Source: an uncultured bacterium (GTDB taxonomy: Bacteria; Bacteroidota; Bacteroidia; Bacteroidales; Marinifilaceae). Taken from it: a stretch of DNA of 6,952 bases. Every line of letters begins with the position of its first letter. Position 1 is the first letter of the stretch. Positions 1 through 6,905 of the stretch are shown here, piece by piece. The stretch lies in the NCBI GenBank assembly GCA_905215395.1, contig CAJMQA010000184.1:1-6952 (forward strand), given 5' to 3'. The notes beneath the pieces were generated by a model. It searched no databases and had not been told where the DNA came from. It saw nothing but the letters and a program-made list of their open reading frames with translations. The translations under genes were made by a program, and so were the position numbers.

Positions 1-1
1 G

Positions 2-1075
2 GGGGACTATAAGAAAGAGATACTGTTGCTGAACGACCTGGCTCAGAAAATGAGGACAGAACGTTTTAAAGCGGGAGCAATAGATTTCGACCGGGTAGAG
101 GTGAAATTCAATCTGGATGAGCAGGGAAAACCAACGGGAGTATATTTTAAACGCTCTAAAGAAGCCAACAAACTGATCGAGGAGTTTATGCTGCTGGCCA
201 ATAGAAAAGTGGCGGAGCGGATAGGGAATCCCAAAGATGGTAAAAAAGCGCGTACCTTTGTTTACCGTATTCATGAACGTCCTTTGCCAGAAAAACTGGA
301 AGAGTTCAACCGCTTTGTTGCCAAATTTGGTTACGGGGTGAAGACCGGAAGCCGGAAGGCTCTTACTGCTTCGATGAATAGCCTGATGGCAGAAGTAAAA
401 GACAAACCCGAGCAGAATATGATAGAAACCCTGGCAGTCCGGACGATGGCAAAAGCTGTTTACTCAACTGATAATATCGGGCATTACGGACTGGCTTTCG
501 ATTTTTATACCCACTTTGCCTCTCCCATCCGCCGGTATCCGGATGTGATGGTGCATCGGTTATTACAGCGTTATCTGGAAGGAGGCCGTTCTGTGAATAG
601 AGATAAGTATGAAGAATATTGTAAGCACTCTTCCGACATGGAACAGGTGGCTGCCAATGCTGAGCGTTCTTCCGTGAAATACAAGCAGGTAGAGTTTATG
701 GCTGATAAAATCGGACAGGACTTTGAAGGGACGATCTCCGGAGTTACTCAATGGGGATTTTATGTGGAACTGGAAGAAAATAAATGTGAAGGGTTGGTTT
801 CAATGACCGAACTGGATGATGATTTTTATGAATTTGATGAAAAAAATTATTGTATAGCGGGACGTCATCATCACAAAGTCTATCAATTGGGGGATAGGGT
901 GACTGTCAGAGTAGCTAAAGCTAATCTGGTAGCCCGGCAGCTGGATTATGAGTTGGTGAGGGATTCCGGAAATACCCGGATAACGGTGGCAGCAGCGGCT
1001 AAAAAGAGTAAGAAAGAGGATAGAAGAAACCAGAAGGAGAGAAAAGGAAAAAATAAAAAACATTCGAGAAAATAA
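2..1075 (+). CDS. rnr: Ribonuclease R (RNase II/RNB family), 3' part, 5' end outside window
   Basis: RNase R is a processive 3'-5' exoribonuclease that degrades structured RNA in the cytoplasm. The frame is open from the first bases, and the residues before the internal TTG at 26 (GDYKKEILLLND) fit the family, so this is the C-terminal 357 residues of a longer protein; family members are usually 700-800 aa. The RNB signature lies at visible residues 161-185 (nt 482-556): HYGLAFDF, then YTHFASPIRRYPD and a final His. An S1 RNA-binding domain follows at about 236-319 (DFEGTISGVTQWGFYVEL). The end is a Lys/Arg-rich tail (about 330-357), as is usual for RNase R and not for RNase II. The catalytic Asp cluster would lie upstream and cannot be checked. 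The family-typical TSPIRR is ASPIRR here, a mild change. It ends 11 bp before the cstA-type gene. Identification is firm; only the 5' end is unknown. Confidence 0.95.
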   Translation, partial: GDYKKEILLLNDLAQKMRTERFKAGAIDFDRVEVKFNLDEQGKPTGVYFKRSKEANKLIEEFMLLANRKVAERIGNPKDGKKARTFVYRIHERPLPEKLEEFNRFVAKFGYGVKTGSRKALTASMNSLMAEVKDKPEQNMIETLAVRTMAKAVYSTDNIGHYGLAFDFYTHFASPIRRYPDVMVHRLLQRYLEGGRSVNRDKYEEYCKHSSDMEQVAANAERSSVKYKQVEFMADKIGQDFEGTISGVTQWGFYVELEENKCEGLVSMTELDDDFYEFDEKNYCIAGRHHHKVYQLGDRVTVRVAKANLVARQLDYELVRDSGNTRITVAAAAKKSKKEDRRNQKERKGKNKKHSRK

Positions 1076-1086
1076 GATTTGTTACC

Positions 1087-2538
1087 ATGTTTTCATTTAC
1101 TATTTGCCTGGTGGCGCTGATTGCCGGATATTTTATTTATGGCCGCTTGGTGGAACGTATTTTCGGACCCGATCCGAAACGGCAGACTCCGGCTTTGACA
1201 AAAGCAGATGGTGTGGATTATATTCCGTTACCGACCTGGAAGATATTTATGATCCAGTTTCTGAATATAGCCGGTTTAGGCCCGATATTCGGGGCGATCA
1301 TGGGGGCTAAGTTTGGGACTGCGTCCTATTTGTGGATTGTTTTGGGAAGTATTTTTGCAGGTGCTACCCACGATTTCTTTTCCGGAATGCTTTCCATCCG
1401 GCATGGTGGGGAAAGTTTGCCGGAAATTATCGGGCGTTACCTGGGGGTGACGACTAAACAGATTATGCGGGGGTTCACGGTGATATTGATGGTGTTGGTG
1501 GGAGCGGTTTTTGTGGCTGGGCCTGCCGGATTACTGGCCAAACTAACGCCGGATTATATGGACACCACCTTTTGGATTGTGGTTGTTTTCCTGTATTATA
1601 TTCTGGCTACTTTATTGCCTGTGGATAAGATCATCGGTAAAATCTATCCGGTATTTGCTGTTGCCCTTTTGTTTATGGCTGTCGGTATTTTGGTGATGCT
1701 GTACGTGAATCATCCGGTGTTGCCGGAATTCTGGGATGGTTTGCAGAATACAAATCCGAATGCGGACAAATTGCCGGTTTTTCCGATTATGTTTGTCAGT
1801 ATCGCCTGTGGTGCAATTTCCGGTTTTCACGCCACTCAGTCGCCTATGATGGCCCGTTGTATGACCAATGAAAAATATGGACGGCCCGTATTTTACGGAG
1901 CTATGATTACTGAGGGAATCGTTGCTTTGATCTGGGCTGCTGCGGCTACTTACTTCTATCGTGAATATGGGATGTCTGAAAACAATGCGTCGGTGATTGT
2001 AGACAATATTACCAAAAACTGGTTGGGTGTAGTCGGTGGGGTGCTGGCAATCCTGGGAGTGATTGCCGCGCCGATAACTTCCGGAGATACCGCTTTCCGT
2101 TCTGCCCGTTTGATTGTGGCAGATTTTATGAACATGGAACAGAAAAGTGTCCGTCGTCGTTTGTATATTTGTGTTCCGATGTTTCTGGCTGCAATAGCAC
2201 TTTTGATATATAGTATGAGGGATGCTGCCGGTTTTGATATGATCTGGCGTTATTTTGCATGGTCGAATCAGACCCTTTCAGTATTTACTTTGTGGGCAAT
2301 CACTGTTTTTCTGGTGACTGCCGGAAAAAATTACTGGATTACATTGGTGCCGGCTTTGTTCATGACTTGTGTATGTTCAACTTATTTATGCATAGCACCG
2401 GAAGGACTTGGGCTTACACATCCGGTTGCATATGCGGTCGGATTGGTGTGTGCCGGTATTGCAGTGATCTGGTTTGTGGCCTGGAAGGTAAAACGGTCTG
2501 CTGCTCTCAATGATTTTATAACTCAAAGAATGAAATAA
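1087..2538 (+). CDS. cstA: Carbon starvation CstA-family transporter, short form
   Basis: An inner-membrane protein of 483 aa with many hydrophobic segments. It belongs to the CstA family, which takes up peptides and in some members pyruvate. Family motifs are clear: KADGVDYIPLP (39-49), IAGLGPIFGAIMGAKFG (61-77), FAGATHDFFSGMLSIRHGG (90-108), HATQSPMMARC (248-258) and ITSGDTAFRSARLIVADFM (330-348). Enterobacterial CstA is about 700 aa, so this is the short form known in Bacteroidales. The stretch before IAG reads FMIQFLN, where enterobacterial CstA has a GHHF-type motif, so the substrate should not be copied from E. coli. ATG 1087 is chosen because it begins a hydrophobic first helix and lies 11 bp after rnr; no strong Shine-Dalgarno sequence is visible. 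The TAA stop shares its last A with the next gene's ATG, suggesting co-transcription and translational coupling. The family call is strong; the substrate is unknown. Confidence 0.9.
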   Translation: MFSFTICLVALIAGYFIYGRLVERIFGPDPKRQTPALTKADGVDYIPLPTWKIFMIQFLNIAGLGPIFGAIMGAKFGTASYLWIVLGSIFAGATHDFFSGMLSIRHGGESLPEIIGRYLGVTTKQIMRGFTVILMVLVGAVFVAGPAGLLAKLTPDYMDTTFWIVVVFLYYILATLLPVDKIIGKIYPVFAVALLFMAVGILVMLYVNHPVLPEFWDGLQNTNPNADKLPVFPIMFVSIACGAISGFHATQSPMMARCMTNEKYGRPVFYGAMITEGIVALIWAAAATYFYREYGMSENNASVIVDNITKNWLGVVGGVLAILGVIAAPITSGDTAFRSARLIVADFMNMEQKSVRRRLYICVPMFLAAIALLIYSMRDAAGFDMIWRYFAWSNQTLSVFTLWAITVFLVTAGKNYWITLVPALFMTCVCSTYLCIAPEGLGLTHPVAYAVGLVCAGIAVIWFVAWKVKRSAALNDFITQRMK

Positions 2539-3845
2539 TGACAAAGAAGAAACAAATAATCTTTTCTGCCCTTTTGGGAGTGGTGTTATTGGTGGTGATA
2601 TTTATGCCGAAAATCAGGGAAACAGAGTCTTTGGATGAAGTGGAAGTTACGGATTCTGTGGAGGTTCAGGAGATTGTTTATAAATATGGTATACCTATTG
2701 ATGATTATGATGTAGATTATGGTATTGTCAAGCGGAATCAAAGTTTGTCTGCCATTCTGGAAAAACATGGTTTGTCTGTAGGTGAAGTACATCGTTTGAC
2801 ACAAAAGACCAAAGGTATTTTTGACGTTCGCTCCATACAGAGCGGAAAAGCTTATGCTGTATTTGCTACGAAAGATAGTATTCCGGAAACGGCTTTCTTT
2901 GTTTATGAGATAGATCCGAAATCTTATGTCGTATTTGATTTACGGGGAGATTACCAGGTGAGGCTGGGTAAAAATCCGGTAGAGTGGAGGCGGCACGAAC
3001 TGAAAGGATCTGTCGAATCTTCGCTTTGGATAGCCATGCAGAAATCCGGGGCGGATCCTCAGTTAGCCGTTGTTCTGAGTAATATTTTCGGATGGACCAT
3101 CGATTTCTTCGGATTACAGAAACAGGATAAATTCAGTGTCATCTATGAGCAGGAATATGTAGAGGGACAAAGCCTGAAAAATTTCAATATATTAGGAGCT
3201 TCCTTTTATCATAACGACAGCACTTATTACGCTATTCCTTTCGAACAGGATGGGGAGGTGCTTTATTACAATGAACATGGGAAAAGTCTGGAAGGTGCAT
3301 TTTTAAAGGCGCCCCTGGATTTTTTCCGGATTTCTTCCCGTTTTTCTAACAGCCGTTTTCATCCGGTATTGAAGCGTTACCGTGCACATCATGGGGTTGA
3401 TTATGCAGCACCTACCGGAACCCCGGTTTATGCGATCGGTAGCGGTAAAGTGATTGCCAAAGGGTATCAGGCCAACGGAGGAGGAAATTACCTGAAGATT
3501 AAACACAACAGTGTTTATACGACCTGCTATATGCATTTGTCCCGTTTTGCAAAAGGTATAAAAGTGGGATCGAATGTCAGCCAGAAAGAAACCATCGGAT
3601 ATGTCGGGGCAACGGGTTTGGCAACAGGTCCTCATCTGGACTTCCGGGTATATGAGAATGGAAAGCCAATCAATCCGCTGACCATCAAATCACAACCCAA
3701 GAAACCGATCAGCGAAGCCAATATGCCTCAATTTACGATTGTCCGGGATTCTATCCGGAATATGTTGTCACTTATCCCGGAGCATAAAAATGATGCTTCC
3801 GGGAATGAGCAGGCTGTAGATACTATGCTGGCAAATTTCGATTGA
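2538..3845 (+). CDS. Membrane-anchored M23 peptidoglycan endopeptidase, MepM-like
   Basis: A 435-aa cell-envelope protein predicted to cut peptidoglycan cross-links. Residues 7-23 form one hydrophobic segment after a KKK start, with no clear cleavage site, so an inner-membrane anchor with a periplasmic body is likely. Residues about 62-105 (KRNQSLSAILEKHGLS, then FDVRSIQSGKAY) resemble the LysM/OapA-like N-terminal domain of MepM/Csd3-type enzymes. Residues about 155-260 match the middle domain, ending in FLKAPLDFFRISSRFSNSRFHP. The LytM/M23 domain spans about 280-380: zinc motif HxxxD at H284-D288, active-site His at H333 (CYMHLS), and GPHLDFR at 364-370. The usual third motif is HxH, but here it is H366-L-D368, so the normal His ligand is Asp. 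Asp can still bind zinc, so activity is uncertain. The start overlaps the cstA stop by one base (TAATG). The domain call is firm; the bond cut is not known. Confidence 0.9.
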   Translation: MTKKKQIIFSALLGVVLLVVIFMPKIRETESLDEVEVTDSVEVQEIVYKYGIPIDDYDVDYGIVKRNQSLSAILEKHGLSVGEVHRLTQKTKGIFDVRSIQSGKAYAVFATKDSIPETAFFVYEIDPKSYVVFDLRGDYQVRLGKNPVEWRRHELKGSVESSLWIAMQKSGADPQLAVVLSNIFGWTIDFFGLQKQDKFSVIYEQEYVEGQSLKNFNILGASFYHNDSTYYAIPFEQDGEVLYYNEHGKSLEGAFLKAPLDFFRISSRFSNSRFHPVLKRYRAHHGVDYAAPTGTPVYAIGSGKVIAKGYQANGGGNYLKIKHNSVYTTCYMHLSRFAKGIKVGSNVSQKETIGYVGATGLATGPHLDFRVYENGKPINPLTIKSQPKKPISEANMPQFTIVRDSIRNMLSLIPEHKNDASGNEQAVDTMLANFD

Positions 3846-3891
3846 AACTTATTGCAACTCTGAAATATAATCGTGCGTATAGGTCTTTGTT

Positions 3892-4440
3892 ATGGCTATT
3901 TATTTCCATTTATTCCTCAGCTTTTTCAAAATAGGTGCTTTCACCTTCGGGGGAGGGTATGCCATGATCCCGCTGATACAAAAAGAGGTGGTGAATAGAA
4001 AAAAATGGCTGGAAGAAAAGGAATTTATTGAAATGCTGGCAATAGCACAGTCGGTTCCCGGTCCCATCTCTTTGAATACAGCGGTTTTTGTTGGAAATAA
4101 GTTGAGGGGAATCCGGGGAAGCATATTTTCCAGTTTGGGGATTATCCTGCCCTCTTTTATGGTCATTCTTCTGATAGCCCTTGTATTTACAGAGTTTAAA
4201 GATAATCCGGGGGTAGAGCGGGTATTTAAAGGCATCCGCCCGGCTGTGGTGGCTTTGATTGCCGCTCCGGTATGGAATATGGCGAAATCTGCCGGTGTCA
4301 CCTGGAAAATGTTGTGGATCCCGGCAGGGGCTGCCTTGATTATCTGGTTGGCCGGTGTTTCTCCGGTATATATTGTGGCTGCCGCTATTACGGGAGGTCT
4401 GGTCTGCTATGCATTGAAACGAAGGAAGCTTAAAAGATAG
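3892..4440 (+). CDS. Chromate transporter (CHR) family single-domain subunit, first of a pair
   Basis: A 182-aa integral membrane protein made of one CHR domain. Signature motifs are FFKIGAFTFGGGYAMIPLI (11-29), the WLEEKEF segment (39-45), and AIAQSVPGPISLNTAVFVG (50-68). Hydrophobic stretches follow at about 80-100, 115-128, 138-153 and 158-174, and the C-terminus is very basic (KRRKLKR), suggesting a cytoplasmic end. Long ChrA exporters of about 400 aa hold two such domains in one chain; here they are two adjacent genes, as in the short-chain CHR pairs known in Bacillus. This protein probably works as a heterodimer with the product of the gene 7 bp downstream. The signature is FGGGYAM, not the FGGP of characterised chromate exporters, so chromate as substrate is only a family label. 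A 46-bp gap separates it from the M23 gene, with no clear promoter or terminator in the gap. Confidence 0.88.
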   Translation: MAIYFHLFLSFFKIGAFTFGGGYAMIPLIQKEVVNRKKWLEEKEFIEMLAIAQSVPGPISLNTAVFVGNKLRGIRGSIFSSLGIILPSFMVILLIALVFTEFKDNPGVERVFKGIRPAVVALIAAPVWNMAKSAGVTWKMLWIPAGAALIIWLAGVSPVYIVAAAITGGLVCYALKRRKLKR

Positions 4441-4447
4441 TTGGCCT

Positions 4448-5008
4448 ATGGAACTTCTTCTATTGTATCTGAGTTATTTTCTTGCTTTTTTTAAGATCGG
4501 ACTTTTTGGATTCGGCGGTGGTTATGCTATGCTTTCCTTGATTCAGCATGAAGTTGTTGAAGCACATCATTGGATCAGTGTGGCTGATTTTACAGATATT
4601 GTGGCTATTTCTCAGACCACTCCGGGACCTATCGCTTTTAACACGGCTACCTATATCGGTTATACTGCGACTACCCAGGCCGGATATTCAGCCGGGATGG
4701 GAGTATTAGGGTCGGCTATCTGTACCATTGCGGTCAGTTTACCTTCTGTCATCTTGATGACCATTGTTTGTATTTTCTTTAATAAATTCCGGAATAATCC
4801 CTGGGTTGAAGCGGCTCTCGATTTTCTGAAACCTGCTGTCATCGGACTGATTGCAGCTGCTGCCCTATTGCTGATCAATGACAGAAATTTCATTGATTAT
4901 AAAAGCTGGATCATATTCGGTGGCGTTTTATTAGCTTCCCTGAAAAAAGCCGATCCTATTTTGCTGATTATCTTATCTGGTTTTGCTGGATATTTCCTGT
5001 ATCAGTAG
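4448..5008 (+). CDS. Chromate transporter (CHR) family single-domain subunit, second of a pair
   Basis: A 186-aa integral membrane protein, the second single-domain CHR protein. It repeats the family pattern seen in its neighbour: FFKIGLFGFGGGYAMLSLI (14-32), HHWISVADFTDIVAISQTTPGPI at 40-62, then FNTATYIGY (64-72), with hydrophobic stretches at about 88-112, 127-143 and 152-184. The two proteins share motif order and spacing but are clearly diverged, so this is an old family pair and not a recent tandem copy. Known short CHR pairs need both proteins and are thought to have opposite membrane topologies; that is family knowledge, not shown here. ATG 4448 lies 7 bp after the stop of the first subunit, so the pair is almost certainly co-transcribed. 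No strong ribosome-binding site is visible. No clear terminator hairpin follows its TAG stop. Confidence 0.88.
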   Translation: MELLLLYLSYFLAFFKIGLFGFGGGYAMLSLIQHEVVEAHHWISVADFTDIVAISQTTPGPIAFNTATYIGYTATTQAGYSAGMGVLGSAICTIAVSLPSVILMTIVCIFFNKFRNNPWVEAALDFLKPAVIGLIAAAALLLINDRNFIDYKSWIIFGGVLLASLKKADPILLIILSGFAGYFLYQ

Positions 5009-5050
5009 TCTTTTAATTAATCCGGATAAGCATTTTTATTTTGAAAATAT

Positions 5051-5058
5051 TATATTTG
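5051..5058 (+). promoter_or_regulatory. Probable Bacteroidota -7 promoter element (TATATTTG) for the sigma gene
   Basis: TATATTTG is an exact match to the TAnnTTTG -7 consensus of the primary Bacteroidota sigma factor. It lies 18 bases before the ATG at 5077, which would put the transcript start at about 5064-5066 and leave a leader of about a dozen bases. No good TTG/TTTG is seen at the expected -33 spacing (around 5027-5031); the nearest TTTTG (5039-5043) is too close. The gene-free gap 5009-5076 holds nothing else convincing. This would make the sigma gene the head of its own transcript, apart from the CHR pair. Confidence 0.5.
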
Positions 5059-5076
5059 CGCGTTTAGCAAAAGAGC

Positions 5077-5637
5077 ATGACGATCGCAGAAAAAGATTTC
5101 AGAGGATTTATAAAAGGGGATGAAAAATCTTTCGAAACAATCTTTGGCCAATATTATAAGATATTGGTATCCTTTGCTATGCATTATGGTCTTGGGCAAA
5201 TGGAGGCTGAAGATGTCGTTATTGAGGTCATCCATCATATCTGGGAAATTCGTGCGAACTTAAAATCTCCGGTGGCTCTGAATTCTTTGTTCTTCACTGC
5301 CGTGCGGAATCGTACGGTGAATGTAGTGCGTAATCTTAAAAATCAGAATCGGATTGTGCAATCGCAAGATTTACAGGACAAAGAATTTTATGATTATGTG
5401 ACGGAGGAGGAAATTACCTGTGCACTGGATAAGGCGATAAAAGCTTTACCGGAAAAGTGCCGGTTGGTAATGTTGATGTTGCTGCAAGGAAAAACAACAG
5501 CAGAAATTGCCGGAGAAATGCATATTTCCATAAATACGGTGAGAACTTATAAAATGCGTGCTATCGGAATATTGAAAGATCGGCTGGCTGATAATCCGTT
5601 GATATTGTGGATGATTTTATTCCGTTTGGATTGTTAA
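5077..5637 (+). CDS. ECF-type RNA polymerase sigma factor (Bacteroides expansion family)
   Basis: A 186-aa cytoplasmic sigma-70 family protein of the extracytoplasmic-function class; it directs RNA polymerase to specific promoters when freed from its anti-sigma partner. Region 2 spans about residues 9-75 (FIKGDEKSFETIFGQYYKIL, then EAEDVVIEVIHHIWE). Region 4 spans about 118-168 (ALPEKCRLVMLMLLQGKTTAEIA, with the helix-turn-helix continuing through HISINTVRTYKMRAIGIL). No region 1 or 3 is present, as expected for ECF sigmas. The protein ends in a hydrophobic tail (PLILWMILFRL), common in the large Bacteroides family of these regulators. The next gene, 78 bp downstream, is a FecR-type anti-sigma factor, so the pair probably forms a FecI/FecR-like surface-signalling switch for an outer-membrane transporter. 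ATG 5077 is chosen because it starts the family-typical N-terminus and follows a promoter-like TATATTTG. The signal is not deducible. Confidence 0.92.
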   Translation: MTIAEKDFRGFIKGDEKSFETIFGQYYKILVSFAMHYGLGQMEAEDVVIEVIHHIWEIRANLKSPVALNSLFFTAVRNRTVNVVRNLKNQNRIVQSQDLQDKEFYDYVTEEEITCALDKAIKALPEKCRLVMLMLLQGKTTAEIAGEMHISINTVRTYKMRAIGILKDRLADNPLILWMILFRLDC

Positions 5638-5715
5638 TTTTATCTTTTTTTGAAAAAAAATCACTTTTCTTGTCAATGAATATAAAAGTTGCGGGTTTGT
5701 ATTATAAAAAATAAT
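5638..5715 (+). promoter_or_regulatory. AT-rich gap between sigma and anti-sigma genes, possible promoter
   Basis: This 78-bp gap is long for an otherwise compact pair. It contains T7 then A8 tracts (5645-5660) and, further on, TTG (5670-5672) followed 19 bases later by CGGGTTTG (5692-5699). The spacing and the TTTG half agree with a Bacteroidota -33/-7 promoter, but the TA of TAnnTTTG is missing. It may therefore be a weak promoter, one read by the ECF sigma itself, or chance. A start at about 5706 would leave a leader of about 10 bases before the ATG at 5716. Confidence 0.25.
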
Positions 5716-6882
5716 ATGGATTTGCGGTCGAATTATCAAATTATCTCTTTTTTGATTCTGAAAGAGAGATTAGGAATGCTGGAACCATCTGAGGCTGAGG
5801 AGTTGGAGAGATGGGTGGCAGAATGTCCTTATCACCTGGAATTGTATGATAAGCTGAAGCGGAAAGATTGGGCTTCGGCTTTATCCCGTTATGATGGAAT
5901 AGAGGTGGAGAAGGGGCTGATGAAATACCGCAGGCGTTATGACCGATGGAAGATGAGACGTATATGGATTTCTGCTGCGGCTGTTGTGGCATTGTTTGCC
6001 GGGATAACCGTTTTGTTTTTACCGCTGCGGAAAGATTCTCCGGACACGATTCAGGAAATTATTCCCGGTATGTCGAAAGCCGAGCTGGTGTTGGATGACG
6101 GAAGTGTGTGGAACCTGGAGAGTGCTGTTGAAGAGCGGGTGATTGCTGGTAATGCAGTGGTTTATAATTCGGGAACCCGGTTGAGTTATACACAGATGAA
6201 GGATACTTCTGTCTCTTCGGAGGGATTACCGGTATATAATGAATTGCGGGTTCCGACGGGAGGGGAGTTTCAGTTGGTATTGGGTGACGGAACTAAAGTA
6301 TGGCTGAATTCGCAAAGCCGGTTGAGGTATCCGGTTGTATTTGCGGATGGCGTCCGGGTAGTGGAATTGGCTGGGGAAGCCTATTTCGAGGTGGCACCTG
6401 ATGAGCATTGTCCTTTTCTTGTGCAGTTACGTGATCATGTTCAGGTAGAGGTATTGGGTACTTCTTTCAATGTCCGGGATTATCCGGATGAGGAAATATT
6501 GGAAACGGTTCTGGAGAAAGGTTGTGTCCGGGTTGTTAAGGAGGAGAGGATGGTACGGTTGATGCCGGGCATGAAAGCGGTGTATGCGAAAGGGACTGGA
6601 TGCCTGAGTACGGAAATGGTAAATACGGAATTGTATACTGCGTGGAGGAATGGGCATTTTGTTTTTCAGAATGAAAGGCTGGAAGATATTCTGCACAAAT
6701 TGTCCCGTTGGTATGAAATGCAGGTTTCTTTTCGGGATGAACATGCTAAAGATATGCTTTTCAGTGGAAATGTCAGGAAGTATGATACCATTGAAAAATT
6801 GCTGGAAGCTATAGGAATGGCAGGAGGTGTCCGTTTCGGGATTCAGGGAAATACGGTTATTGTTTATACCGGGGATAAATAA
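5716..6882 (+). CDS. FecR-type anti-sigma factor with C-terminal DUF4974-like domain
   Basis: A 388-aa inner-membrane regulator that is expected to hold the upstream ECF sigma inactive until an outer-membrane receptor signals through the periplasm. The N-terminal cytoplasmic part (about 1-70) has the usual sigma-binding layout (LEPSEAEELERWVAECP, 13-29 of this start). One membrane segment lies at about 74-95 (IWISAAAVVALFAGITVLFL). The periplasmic FecR domain spans about 165-265 (LRVPTGGEFQLVLGDGTKVW, LAGEAYFEVAPDE, VLGTSFNVRDYPDE). The DUF4974-like C-terminal domain, about 297-375 (AWRNGHFVFQNERLEDILHK, then LSRWYEMQV), is the one thought to meet the receptor signalling domain. ATG 5716 is preferred over an upstream TTG at 5689: MDLRSNY fits the family start, and the TTG would add nine unlike residues. 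It is followed after 23 bp, without a terminator, by the next start codon. Confidence 0.93.
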   Translation: MDLRSNYQIISFLILKERLGMLEPSEAEELERWVAECPYHLELYDKLKRKDWASALSRYDGIEVEKGLMKYRRRYDRWKMRRIWISAAAVVALFAGITVLFLPLRKDSPDTIQEIIPGMSKAELVLDDGSVWNLESAVEERVIAGNAVVYNSGTRLSYTQMKDTSVSSEGLPVYNELRVPTGGEFQLVLGDGTKVWLNSQSRLRYPVVFADGVRVVELAGEAYFEVAPDEHCPFLVQLRDHVQVEVLGTSFNVRDYPDEEILETVLEKGCVRVVKEERMVRLMPGMKAVYAKGTGCLSTEMVNTELYTAWRNGHFVFQNERLEDILHKLSRWYEMQVSFRDEHAKDMLFSGNVRKYDTIEKLLEAIGMAGGVRFGIQGNTVIVYTGDK

Positions 6883-6905
6883 GAATCTAACTAATATAAT
6901 AACGT

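Noticed and set aside
26..28. TTG at 26 as the start of the RNase gene
   Set aside because: The frame is open to the window edge with RNase R-like residues before the TTG, and the protein from there would lack the catalytic half.
3881..3889. TAGGTCTTTG-like promoter before the first CHR gene
   Set aside because: The TA and TTTG are four bases apart instead of two, and the site lies only a few bases before the ATG, leaving no room for a transcript start.
3900..4301. Long antisense reading frame (133 codons) opposite the first CHR gene
   Set aside because: It lies wholly inside a well-supported + strand gene, its protein has no recognisable motif, and antisense openness is expected from the codon bias.
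5020..5027. Palindrome ATCCGGAT followed by a T-rich stretch after the CHR pair
   Set aside because: It has no loop and the flanking bases barely pair, so it would not form a useful terminator hairpin; an 8-base palindrome is easily due to chance.
5645..5660. T7-G-A8 inverted repeat after the sigma gene as a terminator
   Set aside because: The stem would be only A-T pairs with almost no loop and no trailing U-tract, and the anti-sigma gene is expected to be co-expressed.
5689..5715. TTG start at 5689 for the fecR-like gene
   Set aside because: It adds nine residues unlike the family, while ATG 5716 gives a typical N-terminus.
6427..6744. Antisense reading frame (105 codons) opposite the fecR-like gene
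   Set aside because: It overlaps the FecR and DUF4974-like domains and shows no family features.
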